Notes: a model not told the origin generated them from the sequence alone. Shown: positions 1 to 8,591, numbered from the stretch's first letter. The stretch is 35,602 nt of DNA from Sandaracinus sp. (GCA_002699025.1 PABA01000039.1:1-35602); one strand, 5' to 3'. Made by a program: numbers and translations.

Positions 1-365
1 CCGAGGCGGATCTCGCTCACGGTGGGCCTCCGGTGACCTCGGGAGCTCGCTTCGCTCACTGCGAGGGCGCTCGGCTTCGCTCGCTGAAGGGGTCGGGGAA
101 CTGGCGCACCCGAGGCGGATCTCGCTCACGGTGGGCCTCCGGTGACCTCGGGAGCTCGCTTCGCTCACTGCGAGGGCGCTCGGCTTCGCTCGCTGAAGGG
201 GTCGGAGAACTGTCGCGCTCGAGGATCTCGCTCACGGTGGGCCTCCGTGACCTCGGGAGCTCGCGGAGCTCACTGGGGGGCGCTCGGCTTCGCTCGCTGA
301 AGGGGTCGGAGAACTGGCGCGCTCGAGGCGGGTCTCGCTCACGGTGGGCCTCCGGTGACCTCGGG
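1..365. repeat. Four-copy ~109-bp extragenic direct repeat
   Basis: Copies begin near 1, 110, 219 and 323. The first two are almost identical at a 109-bp period; the third has a small deletion at its start and the fourth stops early. Each unit contains the phrase CTCGCTCACGGTGGGCCTCC followed by purine/pyrimidine-alternating CTTCGCTCGCTG-type segments that can pair with themselves. Open frames cross the array, but they are made of the repeat itself and show no protein family. The array may continue left of the window. Confidence 0.85.
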
Positions 366-568
366 AGTCGGACTCGGTCGAGTTCCCCGGCCCCGATTCC
401 GCCCGCGCTTCCCCATGGCCCGCTCGTCGCGGCGTGCCCGGCAGCTCCTCGAAGACCCCCGCCGCCCTCTCCCCTTCCCGGCCGCTCCGACGCCGGGCCC
501 GCGCACGGGCGCACCCCGCGCGCAGCGAGCGCCACGCCCGCCTCACACCGGCGAGAAAGGCGACGACG
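366..568. other. Intergenic spacer, no gene seen
   Basis: This stretch between the repeat array and the phosphoesterase gene is GC-rich and contains no supported coding frame. Its right end forms part of the hairpin at 561-578. Nothing else is recognisable. Confidence 0.5.
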
Positions 569-578
569 TCAGTCGTCG
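561..578 (-). terminator. Hairpin at the 3' end of the phosphoesterase gene
   Basis: CGACGAC at 561-567 pairs perfectly with GTCGTCG at 572-578 across a 4-base loop that contains part of the stop codon (569-571). Reading leftward the hairpin is followed by GCCTTTCTC, a weak T-rich run. It could be a factor-independent terminator for the phosphoesterase gene, but the T-tract is poor. Confidence 0.4.
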
Positions 579-3160
579 TCTTCCTCGCCCTCGAGCGTGA
601 CCGGCCAGGGGGGCTCCGTGCCGCGGAGGTGGCGCCAGAGCAGGCGCGAGAGGCCCGGCTGGGCGTCGGGGCGGCTGAAGTCCCAGTCCAGCGACTCCTC
701 CGCCATCGGCGAGTCGTCGTCCGGGTTCGTCGTCTTCGGCCAGCGCCGCTCGATCACCTCGTAGGGCGTGTAGTCCGGCGTGCTGGTGAAGAGGTCGAGC
801 ATGGGCGAGGCGTTCGCCCAGTAGGCGTTCAGCGGCCGCTCGAGCCCGAGGATGAGCTGGATCGTCCGGAAGATGCTCGCCTCGTTGTAGTGCACGCTCG
901 AGACGTAGCCGCGCTTCGCCCAGGGCGAGATCACCTGCAGCGGCGCCCGGTGGTTGTCGACGTGGTCGCCCCCGTTCTGCGGATCGTCCTCGATCACGAA
1001 GATCGCCGTGTGCGGCCAGAAGCGCGAGTGGCTGAGCGCGTCGGCGATGATGCCGACGGCGTAGTCGTTGTCCGCGATCATCGAGCGCGGCGTGGGCGCC
1101 CCGGGCTGGCGACCGGAGGTGTGGTCGTTGGGGATGAGCACGTAGGTGAAGCTCTCGAGCCGGCAGCGCGACTGCCACTGCGTCTCGAGGTAGCGGGCCT
1201 TCACCTCGTCCTCGACGCCGAGGTTGTAGATCAGCCCCGGGTAGCGCCCGTCGGGCGGCGCCGAGCGGCTCGAGACGATCTCGCCGTAGTTCGTCTGCGC
1301 GATCTCGTTCTCCGCCATGTAGTCGAAGACGCTCCCCTCCTCCGGGTAGCCGTAGGGCGCCGAGACGCCCTGCGGCGGGATGCCCCAGTAGCCCCGGCCC
1401 CAGGTCGTCAGCCAGGAGCGCTCCACGAAGTCCGTCGTGCGCCCCATGGTCGTCCAGATGTGCCCCTGCACGGACTGCTCGGCGAGCGAGTAGTAGTTGT
1501 CGCCCATGGCGAACTGGCGGGCGAGCTCGCGCGTGTTCGGGATGATGTCCTCGATCTCGTCGCGCGCGAGGAGCGTCAGCTCCGGGTCGCCGTTGCCGAG
1601 CGGCTCGCCCTCGGCGTCCGTGAGGTCGCCGAAGTAGGCGTCGTAGGTCTTGTTCTCGCGCACGACGAGGACGACGTGGCGGATCTGCTCGGAGGGGCCC
1701 GCGCCCTCGGCGGGGATCGGGAAGTCGTACTCGGCACCGGCCGGGCACTCGACCTCGAGGAAGCGCGTCGCCCGGTCGTTGTTCGCGGCGATCTCCATCT
1801 CCCAGCGGCCGAGGTTCTCGTCGGTGATCTCGGCGGCGGGGACGATGCTCAGGCTGCCCCCGACGAGCTCGACGATGTCGTCCTCCTCCGGGTTCAGGTT
1901 GGCGCCCGTGCCCTCGTGCTTGCCGTTGAGGATCAGCACGCGGCCGTCGTCGAGGGCGCGCACGTCGGTCGGGTACCACATGGTCGGGATGCGACCGACG
2001 CGGTCCCAGCTCTCCGTCTCGAGCACGTCGACGGCGTTGTCGCCGGCGTTCACGACGAGGAAGCGCGCGCCGTCGGGCGAGAAGACGCCGGTCACCGGCG
2101 AGCTCCCGCGCGGGGCCGACTCGCCGACGACGAAGATCTCGTCGACGACGGCGCCCAGGGCGACGTCGAGGATGGAGAGCGAGTCGCTGTCCGAGTTCGC
2201 GACGACGAGCGTGGCGCCGTCCGGGCTGAGGGCCATGCCCTCGGGGTTCTTGCCGACGGGGATGGGCGTGCCGGCCGTGCGCGCCTCCAGGTCGACGGGC
2301 ACGACCACGCCGTCGTCCCAGAGGCTGACGAAGGCCGTGCGATCATCGGCGGCGACCTCGAGGTCGTAGGCGCGGCCGCCCTCGGGGAGCGCGACGCGCG
2401 CGATCTCCGCGTCCTCCTCGACGTCGTAGAGGACGAGCTGGGCGCCGAACATGAGCGTGACGACGAGCGTGCGATCGTCGCCGAGCAGGTGCAGGTCGCT
2501 CACGTAGCCCTCGTCCAGGACCGTCGCGAGGGGCACGTGCGCGCCGTCCGTGAGCTGGCCCGTGGCCGGGTCGAAGCCGTAGCGCCAGACGTAGCCGCTG
2601 CCGCCGCCGCTCACGAAGATCTCCGATCCGTCGCTCTTGGCCGCCACGCCGAGGAAGAGCGCGCTGTCCGGCGCCTCGCGGAAGGGGCGGAGGTCGACCA
2701 CCTCGCCCGTGCCGAGGTCGATCACGCTGAGCTGCTCGTCGTCGACGCCGCCGTCCGAGACGATCGCGTAGTCCGTGCCCGGCACGCGGCGCACCGTGAG
2801 CGGGAAGCCCGGGAGCTCGACCTGCGTGCCGAGGCGGGTCACGCGGCGGGCGCCGGGCACGATGTAGCCGCCCTCGCCATCGTCGCCGACCGGGAGCGTC
2901 GCGCCCTCGTCCGCGATCACGGCGGCGCAGGCGCCGGAGACCGGATCGGGGAAGTCGGTCGTGCGGCACTCGGGCGGCCCCGCGTCCACCGGGCCCGCGT
3001 CCTCCGCGCCGGCGTCCACGGCCGCGTCGGCGCCCGCGTCCGCGCCGCCGCCGTCGCCGCCGCAGCCGCCGACGCCCGCGAGGAGGGCGCAGAGCACCGC
3101 CCCCGAGCAACCGAGCCGTCCGTCCCACGGCTCCCGCCGCCCCGTGATCCCACCGCGCAT
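569..3160 (-). CDS. Secreted lipoprotein: beta-propeller plus phosphoesterase (phospholipase C/acid phosphatase superfamily)
   Basis: The 863-residue product starts at an ATG at 3160; an upstream GTG/ATG extension would move the signal peptide inside. The N-terminus has a hydrophobic signal ending at a lipobox-like VGGC (Cys33), then an Ala/Asp/Gly linker with repeated DAG units typical of myxobacterial lipoproteins. Residues ~80-450 hold YVTN-like beta-propeller blades (for example FSPDGARFLVVNAGDNAVDV). From ~490 comes a phosphoesterase domain of the PF04185 type, with the early RENKTYDAYFGD motif near residue 500 and a late metal-site-like GGDHVDNHR near 733. The family hydrolyses phosphoester bonds outside the cytoplasm; the substrate cannot be told from sequence. 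It stands alone, with a hairpin at its 3' end. The family call is firm and the substrate unknown. Confidence 0.88.
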   Translation of the reverse strand: MRGGITGRREPWDGRLGCSGAVLCALLAGVGGCGGDGGGADAGADAAVDAGAEDAGPVDAGPPECRTTDFPDPVSGACAAVIADEGATLPVGDDGEGGYIVPGARRVTRLGTQVELPGFPLTVRRVPGTDYAIVSDGGVDDEQLSVIDLGTGEVVDLRPFREAPDSALFLGVAAKSDGSEIFVSGGGSGYVWRYGFDPATGQLTDGAHVPLATVLDEGYVSDLHLLGDDRTLVVTLMFGAQLVLYDVEEDAEIARVALPEGGRAYDLEVAADDRTAFVSLWDDGVVVPVDLEARTAGTPIPVGKNPEGMALSPDGATLVVANSDSDSLSILDVALGAVVDEIFVVGESAPRGSSPVTGVFSPDGARFLVVNAGDNAVDVLETESWDRVGRIPTMWYPTDVRALDDGRVLILNGKHEGTGANLNPEEDDIVELVGGSLSIVPAAEITDENLGRWEMEIAANNDRATRFLEVECPAGAEYDFPIPAEGAGPSEQIRHVVLVVRENKTYDAYFGDLTDAEGEPLGNGDPELTLLARDEIEDIIPNTRELARQFAMGDNYYSLAEQSVQGHIWTTMGRTTDFVERSWLTTWGRGYWGIPPQGVSAPYGYPEEGSVFDYMAENEIAQTNYGEIVSSRSAPPDGRYPGLIYNLGVEDEVKARYLETQWQSRCRLESFTYVLIPNDHTSGRQPGAPTPRSMIADNDYAVGIIADALSHSRFWPHTAIFVIEDDPQNGGDHVDNHRAPLQVISPWAKRGYVSSVHYNEASIFRTIQLILGLERPLNAYWANASPMLDLFTSTPDYTPYEVIERRWPKTTNPDDDSPMAEESLDWDFSRPDAQPGLSRLLWRHLRGTEPPWPVTLEGEEDDD

Positions 3161-3312
3161 GGGCGCAGTGAACCCGAGTCGCGCCGCCCGGACAAGGACG
3201 GCGCGGCAGACGGGGCACCCCACGCGATCGGCCTCGCCCGCGCGCCGGGCGCTCCGGCGAAGTGGGCGTTCGTCCCGGAGAGCCCCGCGCGCGTCTTCGA
3301 GTGGGTCGTTGC

Positions 3313-4095
3313 TCAGCCCGAGGGGCGCGCGAGGGCGAGGAGCTCGGCCACGAGCGCCGCCGACCGCGCGGGCGTGAGGGGCACGAGGGCGCCGCCCACG
3401 GAGCAGCCCGCCTCGCGGAGCGCCAGGTCGAGCGCCGCCCGCGCGACCGCCGGATCGAGGTCAGCGAGCGGGACGCCCACCGCGTCGACGAGCCCTCGGG
3501 CGAGCTCGGCGATGGGACGGCCCAGCTCCGCGCCCTCCTCCGCGAGAGCCTGCCGCACCGTCTCCCGCGGCGCCGGGTCGTCGGCGAGCACGAGCGGCAC
3601 GCGCGCCCGCAGGCCGCGCACGATCGCCGAGCGGAGCTGCGCGGTGGCCTCCGGCTCGTGGCGCCCGTGCTCGTCGCCGACCTGAAAGTCCGGCGCGTCG
3701 CGACGCGCGTCCGCGAGGGCGATCTCACCCGGCCCGGCCTCGCCCTCGACCACCCGGAGGAAGCGGAAGGCCGAGAGCCCCTGCACGTCGACGGAGGACC
3801 CGAGCGCCTCCGTCGCGGCCCGGTCGAGGGCGGCGAGGAGCGAGGGGCCGGGCGGGACGGGGGTCGAACCATCGACGTCCCGCTCTTCGACCGGGAGCCA
3901 GCTCTCCGGGCCCGTCCGTCGAAGCACGACGAAGCGCCGAACGGGCCCCGGCTCCACGTCGAGCCGCGCCTCCGGGAGGCCGCTCCAGGCGCGACCGAGG
4001 TGCGCGTCGAGGGCCTCGAGCTCGGCCGGCGCGGCGTCGTCGAGGAGGTCGCGGACGGGGGCGTCGAGGGGCCCGGGGGTGGCTTCCGGATTCAT
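3313..4095 (-). CDS. Hypothetical protein, 260 aa
   Basis: The frame stays open far upstream into repeats, but the likely start is the ATG at 4095, after which the protein looks natural (MNPEATPGPLDAPVRDLL). No signal peptide or membrane segment is seen. It is rich in Ala, Leu, Glu and Asp, with probable helices in the C-terminal half (residues ~150-255) and a mixed N-terminal half containing RRFVVLRRTGPESWLPVEE. I do not recognise a family. No clear Shine-Dalgarno sequence precedes the ATG. It is divergent from the gene at 4195, with 99 bp between the starts, so the two may share a promoter region. Confidence 0.65.
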   Translation of the reverse strand: MNPEATPGPLDAPVRDLLDDAAPAELEALDAHLGRAWSGLPEARLDVEPGPVRRFVVLRRTGPESWLPVEERDVDGSTPVPPGPSLLAALDRAATEALGSSVDVQGLSAFRFLRVVEGEAGPGEIALADARRDAPDFQVGDEHGRHEPEATAQLRSAIVRGLRARVPLVLADDPAPRETVRQALAEEGAELGRPIAELARGLVDAVGVPLADLDPAVARAALDLALREAGCSVGGALVPLTPARSAALVAELLALARPSG

Positions 4096-4194
4096 GTCGT
4101 TCGAGCCTACGCCGGAGCGGGTCCACCTGCCCCTTCGTGACGAGATGCTAGCGTCGTCACGCGGCGAGGGTGCGCCGCGGCGAGGTGCGTTCGG

Positions 4195-4617
4195 GTGGAA
4201 TCCATCATCGAGGGCTACGGCTACCGGCTCGAGCTCGGCGACTGGCCGCTCGTCGTCGTCCGCTACCCGGCCCATCCCCCGGACCCGGTCACGGGCTACC
4301 GCTGGCTCTTCGAGCGCTACGCCGAGCTCTGCGCGCGGGGCACGGGGATCGCCTGGCTCGTCGACTTCGCCCTCGCCAACCCGCTCGCCGTCTCCGCCCG
4401 CCACCGGAAGGCCACGGGCCGGGTCTTCGCCGAACACGAGGCCACGCTCCGCGCCGCGACCCTCTGCGAGGCGCGCGTCGTCCGCGGCCCCTTCGCCCGC
4501 GGCGTCCTCACCAGCTTCGACGCCATGACCCGCGCCGGCTGGCCCCGCGCCAACTTCGCCACCGAGCCCGCCGCCCGCCGCTGGATCGCCGAGCAGAGCG
4601 CCCGCCGCCAGCGATGA
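4195..4617 (+). CDS. Hypothetical protein, 140 aa (possible STAS/SpoIIAA-like fold)
   Basis: Start is the GTG at 4195, preceded by GAGGT about nine bases upstream. The product is soluble, with no signal or membrane segment. It has the pattern of a small alpha/beta protein: a strand-rich start (YGYRLELGDWPLVVVRYP), a helix (WLFERYAELCARG), a buried strand (IAWLVDFA), then helices and a last conserved-looking stretch ending WIAEQSARRQR. This resembles SpoIIAA/STAS-like regulators found in tandem in myxobacteria, but no diagnostic motif is visible, so the fold is only a suggestion. The gene is followed directly by the repeat block at 4650-5376. Confidence 0.7.
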   Translation: MESIIEGYGYRLELGDWPLVVVRYPAHPPDPVTGYRWLFERYAELCARGTGIAWLVDFALANPLAVSARHRKATGRVFAEHEATLRAATLCEARVVRGPFARGVLTSFDAMTRAGWPRANFATEPAARRWIAEQSARRQR

Positions 4618-4649
4618 TTCACGAGCCCCCGCCGCCTCCCATGCCGCAC

Positions 4650-5376
4650 GCCCCACGGAGCCGCCTTCGTGTACCCACGAAGAACCGACCCGTGTGACGC
4701 GAGCGAAGCGACCGCCGAGCGGCCCACGGCCGCGCTGGCAAGCCAAAGATAGCGAGCGAAGCGAGCGGAAGACGCCGCGAAGCGGCGAAGCCCCGCTACT
4801 GCGAAGGGGAGCGCTCCAGCCTCGGCCCGGTAGCACGGCCCCACGGAGCCGCCTTCGTGTACCCACGAAGAACCGACCCCCGTGACGCGAGCGGAGCGAG
4901 CGCCGAGCGGCCCCCGGCCGCGCTGGTAAGCCAAAGATAGCGAGCAAAGCGAGCGGAAAACGCCGCGAGAGCGGCGAAGCCCCGCGGCTGCGAAGGGGAG
5001 CGCGGCCGCGACAGCGGCGAAGCCGCCTGGCTGCGAAGGGGAGCGCGCCGGCCGCGAACGCGGCGAAGCTACGCTGCCGCGAAGGGGAGCGCGCCGGCCG
5101 CGAACGCGGCGAAGTCACGTGGCCGCGAAGGGGAGCGGCGGCCGCGAACGCGGCGAAGTCACGTGGCCGCGAAGGGGAGCGGCGGCCGCGAACGCGGCGA
5201 AGTCACGCTGCCGCGAAGGGGAGAGCTCCAGCCTCTGCCCGGTGGCTCGGCCCCACGGAGCCGCGTTCGTGCTCCGTCGAAGAACCGACCCGTGTGACGC
5301 CGCCGCAGGCGGCGCCGAGGGCCCTACGGGCCCGCTGGTAAGCCAATGATAGCGAGCAAAGCGAGCGGAAAACGAC
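4650..5376. repeat. Nested extragenic repeat block (three ~190-bp copies plus a 43-46-bp tandem array)
   Basis: Three copies of a long unit begin at 4650, 4838 and 5250 with GCCCCACGGAGCCG. Each has a small hairpin (TTCGTG-TACC-CACGAA in the first two), then GAACCGACCC, then GGTAAGCCAA/GGCAAGCCAA, then AGCGAGC(G/A)AAGCGAGCGG. Between the second and third copies, GCGAAGGGG recurs at 4990, 5033, 5079, 5125, 5169 and 5213, giving a tandem array of period 43-46 bp. Open frames through it are repeat translations. The block fills the whole gap between 4617 and the porin gene; no gene is seen in it. Confidence 0.85.
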
Positions 5377-5377
5377 C

Positions 5378-6730
5378 TCAGAACGCGAGGTTGATGTGGC
5401 TGCGGAGGCGCCACTGGTCCCGGTCCGGGCCCGCGTCGCGCAGCCAGCTCACGTCCGTCTGCCACTTCAGGTCGTGGCCGACGAAATAGACGTTCACGCC
5501 GAAGACGGTCTCGTGCTGCGCGCGGATCCGATCGACGCCCGCGTAGCGCCCCTCGAGCTCCGCCTGCCGGTCCGGGTCGCTCGCCGTCGCGATGCGCTCG
5601 TCCGCCGTCGCCCGCGCGTCCCGGCGGAGCGCGTCGCTCCGGATCACGGCCGAGTGCCGGAGCGCCACGCCGATCAGCGGATGCGGCCGCACCTCCGCCT
5701 CGAGCAGGCTGCCGCCGTGCGAGAGCATGAGGTCGCCGTCGAGCTCCTCCGCCGCCGCCAGGAAGGCGCCCGCCCAGGCCGTCAGCGGCCCCACCCGCAG
5801 CCGCCCGTCGAGCGCGAGCCGCAGCGTCTCGTCCACGCCGTGCTCGGGCCGCGTGTCCCAGGCGGCGCTCAGCGAGACGAGCCCATCGACGGCGCCGACG
5901 CTCCCGCGCCGCGTCACCCGCCCCGCGAGCTCCGGGTGCGGCGTCGCCAGCGGCCGGAACTCCTGCAGGTCGAGGTAGTTCACCCGGTCGTCGCCGTAGG
6001 CGGTCACGAAGCGCTGCCCGTTCGCGGGCCGCAGCGTCTGCCCCTGGTACACGCCCACGGCCCAGGTCCAGGGCGCGTCCTTGCGCGGGTCGAAGAGCGT
6101 GAAGCCGACCTGGCGCCCGCCGCCGAACCAGCGCTCGGTGAGCGGCCAGTCGACGACGCTCAAGCGCAGGAAGGACTGCATCCAGTGCTCGGTGAAGGGG
6201 ATCTTCCCGATGCCCGCCCGGAGCGCCACGCGCTCGGTGATGTCGCCCTCCACGTAGAGGTCGATCAGCTCGAAGGCGCGCGGCGCGAAGTCGGTCTGGA
6301 GCTTGAAGCGCACGCGCCCGTCGAGGAAGGACGCGCGCAAGAAGAGGCGCGCCCGGTGGAGCTGGAAGACGCCGTCGCTCTCGCCGTCCTCGAAGGTGGC
6401 CGTGCCGCGGATCTGCGTGCCGAAGCCGACGCCGACGGTGCCGTGCTCGCCGACGGCCTCGACGGGCCCGAGCCGCTGAGGCCACTCCCGCTCGCCGTGC
6501 TCCTCGGTGGCCTCGGGCGCGAGCTCGGCCTCGTGGTCGCCGATGGAGGCCTCGGTGGCGTGCTCCTCCGAGGCGGCGTCGTGCTCGGCGGCCGCGGTGT
6601 CTTCGACCTGCGGCTCCGGGCCGACCGCGGGCTGCTGGGCGCGGGCGCCCCGGGGGAGCACGAGGGGGAGCGCGATGAGGGTCGCGAGCGCGAGGAGCGC
6701 CCGGATCGATGCGTGGGTTCGGATGTTCAT
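5378..6730 (-). CDS. Outer-membrane porin, phosphate-selective OprO/OprP-like
   Basis: The 450-residue product starts at the ATG at 6730, which overlaps the upstream stop as ATGA, so translation is probably coupled. Residues 1-32 form a signal peptide ending GARAQQ. Residues ~38-85 are an unusual Glu/His-rich segment (EHDAASEEHATEAS, DHEAEL, EEHGERE). From ~95 the sequence is a 16-strand-type barrel of the OprO/OprP family: alternating strands such as FKLQTDFAPRAFELIDLYVEG and the typical GKIPFTEHWMQSFLRLSVVD region, ending in a terminal aromatic (INLAF). The porin would let anions or small sulfur compounds across the outer membrane. It is the last gene of the leftward sulfur module. Family is clear; the substrate is unknown. 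Confidence 0.88.
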   Translation of the reverse strand: MNIRTHASIRALLALATLIALPLVLPRGARAQQPAVGPEPQVEDTAAAEHDAASEEHATEASIGDHEAELAPEATEEHGEREWPQRLGPVEAVGEHGTVGVGFGTQIRGTATFEDGESDGVFQLHRARLFLRASFLDGRVRFKLQTDFAPRAFELIDLYVEGDITERVALRAGIGKIPFTEHWMQSFLRLSVVDWPLTERWFGGGRQVGFTLFDPRKDAPWTWAVGVYQGQTLRPANGQRFVTAYGDDRVNYLDLQEFRPLATPHPELAGRVTRRGSVGAVDGLVSLSAAWDTRPEHGVDETLRLALDGRLRVGPLTAWAGAFLAAAEELDGDLMLSHGGSLLEAEVRPHPLIGVALRHSAVIRSDALRRDARATADERIATASDPDRQAELEGRYAGVDRIRAQHETVFGVNVYFVGHDLKWQTDVSWLRDAGPDRDQWRLRSHINLAF

Positions 6731-8235
6731 CGGACCTGCTCCACGTCCACGCGCCCGTCGACGAAGCGCACGTCGAAGACCGGGAGCTCGGCGGCGAGGT
6801 GGCGCACCGTCGCCCCGAGCTGCCGCGCCGCCCGCGCGTTCAGCTCCGCCTCGAAGCGCTCCGGCGTCAGCCCTTCGGCGAGCTCCGGCGCCTCCTGCAG
6901 CAGGAAGCGCGCGTGCTGCCCGCGCAGGAAGGCCGCGACCTCCGGGTGGTTCACGAAGACCGAGTGGTGCCCGATGCGCGGCGGCACGGCGGGCACGTTC
7001 GAGAAGGCGTGCACCTCGCGCGGGAAGTGCACGTTGATGACCGCCTCCTCCTCGTGCTCGCCGTGGAGCACGACGAAGTCGAGCATCTCCGGGTGCGCCC
7101 AGAGCATGCGGTAGACGACCCGCAGAAAGCCCTGCGTCAGCCCCTCCCTCACCGCGTACTCGTCCGGGTGCGAGGCGACGAGCTTCAGGTGCCCGCAGCC
7201 GATGTTCGCCGGCGTCAGCAGATGCCCCAGGAGCGCCTCGCGCACGTCCGTGGGCGGGCGCCGGATGAGCCGCTCGACGGCCTCGAGCTTCGCCTCCGGG
7301 CCCTCCGCCCCCGCGAGGAGCTCGCGGAAGATCGGGTCGGCCTCGAGGCTCTCGAGGAGGTGCTCGAGGGCGTGGTCGTCCGTGTGCACGTAGAAGCGGC
7401 CGAAGCCCTCCACGTAGGCGTCGAAGAGGCCCATGATGTCGTCCTCGGCCAGCTCGCGGCCGGTCATGGCCTCGATGGTCGAGAGCGCCAGGAGGAGCTC
7501 CCCCGCGTCGCCGCCCGGCGTGCCGAGCACCGCGTGCTCCTCGCGCCCGTCCACGCAGGCCTCCGTGCCCTGGAGCAGGAGCGCCGCCACGCGCACGTTC
7601 TGGATGGGCGCCGCCTCGAGGTAGCGCTTCAGGGACTCGCTCGTCGGCGGCCCCTCGTAGTCGGCCGCGCTCGCCGGCGCGGCCCCGACCTCGCGGCCGT
7701 GGAGCTCGGCGTCGTGGCCAACCGGGTAGCGCGAGAGACCCCAGGCGAGCATGCCGCCGGTCATCGACGCGGCCCGGTCGAAGCCCATCGCCTCGACCGT
7801 GTGGACCGCGCGCGCCGAGCGCCGCCCGGAGCGGCAGACGAAGACCACCGGGTCGCGCGGGTTCCAGCTCATGGCGACCTCGGGGAGGCGGCCCAGGGGG
7901 ACGTGCTCGGCGCCGGGCACGTGGCCCGCCTCTTCGAGCTCGTCGGGCTCGCGGACGTCGACGAGGTGCACGTGGCAGCCGTGCTCGGCGACCCAGCGCG
8001 TCGAGACCTCGGGGACGCCGCCGGGAGAGGGATGGAAACGCATGGCGTCGGCCTCCGGGGCTTCGTCGGGGTGGCAGTGAGGGAGCGTGGGGTGCGTCGC
8101 GGTCGCGACGCGCTCGGTCGGCCCGGCCGGCATCGGCGGGAGCGAGGAGGTGTCGCGAGAGGGCGCCCCCGAGCAGGCCGCCGCGAGCGCGGAGGCCGCG
8201 GCGACGAGTCGTAGAGAGGGGGCGAAGCGGTTCAT
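6727..8235 (-). CDS. Lipoprotein with rhodanese domain and zeta-class (cadmium-type) carbonic anhydrase-like domain
   Basis: This 502-residue protein begins with a signal peptide and lipobox (LAAAC, Cys21), so it should sit in the envelope. A short His/Cys-rich stretch follows (HPTLPHCHPDE, ~48-57). Residues ~74-172 are a rhodanese domain with active-site loop CRSGRR (Cys134). Residues ~205-430 contain, in order, ACVDGRE (Cys227, Asp229, Arg231), TPGGDAG (~239), VHTDDH (His284), IGCGHLKL (Cys347) and LHGEHEEEAVINVHF (~390). This order matches the metal-site signature of diatom cadmium carbonic anhydrase (CVDGR, PGG, HGDH, LGCG, HHGSH), with a Cys-His-Cys metal site and an Asp-Arg pair. The His-to-second-Cys spacing is much longer here. 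Known carbonic anhydrases of this class hydrate CO2. The ATGA overlap with the porin gene and nearby sulP fit a role in anion handling. Enzyme activity is inference. Confidence 0.72.
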   Translation of the reverse strand: MNRFAPSLRLVAAASALAAACSGAPSRDTSSLPPMPAGPTERVATATHPTLPHCHPDEAPEADAMRFHPSPGGVPEVSTRWVAEHGCHVHLVDVREPDELEEAGHVPGAEHVPLGRLPEVAMSWNPRDPVVFVCRSGRRSARAVHTVEAMGFDRAASMTGGMLAWGLSRYPVGHDAELHGREVGAAPASAADYEGPPTSESLKRYLEAAPIQNVRVAALLLQGTEACVDGREEHAVLGTPGGDAGELLLALSTIEAMTGRELAEDDIMGLFDAYVEGFGRFYVHTDDHALEHLLESLEADPIFRELLAGAEGPEAKLEAVERLIRRPPTDVREALLGHLLTPANIGCGHLKLVASHPDEYAVREGLTQGFLRVVYRMLWAHPEMLDFVVLHGEHEEEAVINVHFPREVHAFSNVPAVPPRIGHHSVFVNHPEVAAFLRGQHARFLLQEAPELAEGLTPERFEAELNARAARQLGATVRHLAAELPVFDVRFVDGRVDVEQVR

Positions 8236-8591
8236 GCCTCGTGACGAGTTCAAGATGCGGGCCAGCCTCGCGAGAGGCCCCCGCGGCGTCTCGTCGCACC
8301 CGGCCTGCGACGACCTGAAACACCGCGTCTCAGACGGACCGACGCGCGTTTCATCGGCGCCGCTCGCCCCCTCGGGTGCGTGCCTCGTCCACCGCTCGAC
8401 GAGGCGCGGGACCGGCTCGAGCCGTGCACGAGGGATGCGCCTCGACGCAGCCACTTCGTGGCGTCCGGCCGAGGCGCGACGAGCGCGATGAAGCAGTGAC
8501 CGAGACGGACGCCGAACGCGCGGCGGCCGCACCGACCGAAGGGTCGATGCGGCCGAGCTGCCGCGCGGGGGCTTCTCCGGGCGAGCCCGGC
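8236..8591. promoter_or_regulatory. Intergenic region upstream of the rhodanese/carbonic anhydrase-like gene
   Basis: This 356-bp gap holds no gene. It contains a terminator-like hairpin next to sulP (8525-8554), a perfect 8-bp inverted repeat (8382-8389 and 8398-8405, GCCTCGTC/GACGAGGC), and TGAAAC at 8316 facing GTTTCA at 8348. A sigma-54-like element reading leftward (8264 to 8249, TGGCCCGCATCTTGAA) departs from consensus at two positions, one of them the critical -12 C. The downstream gene probably has its own promoter here. Confidence 0.4.
8525..8554 (-). terminator. Hairpin downstream of sulP
   Basis: GGCCGCACCGACC (8525-8537) pairs with GGTCGATGCGGCC (8542-8554) with one mismatch and a GAAG loop. 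It begins 38 bases past the sulP stop. No T-tract follows on the transcribed side, so it may act as a terminator, an attenuating hairpin or an RNA stabiliser between sulP and the next gene. Confidence 0.45.

Noticed and set aside
1-365. CRISPR-like direct repeats
   Set aside because: The copies are adjacent 109-bp units with no unique spacers. The arrays at 4990-5220 and 35516-35602 also lack spacers, and no cas gene is present.
434-3685. Long rightward open frame across the phosphoesterase gene
   Set aside because: It is an Arg/Ala/Val-rich antisense shadow created by GC-rich third positions; the leftward strand has a clear signal peptide, propeller and phosphoesterase motifs.
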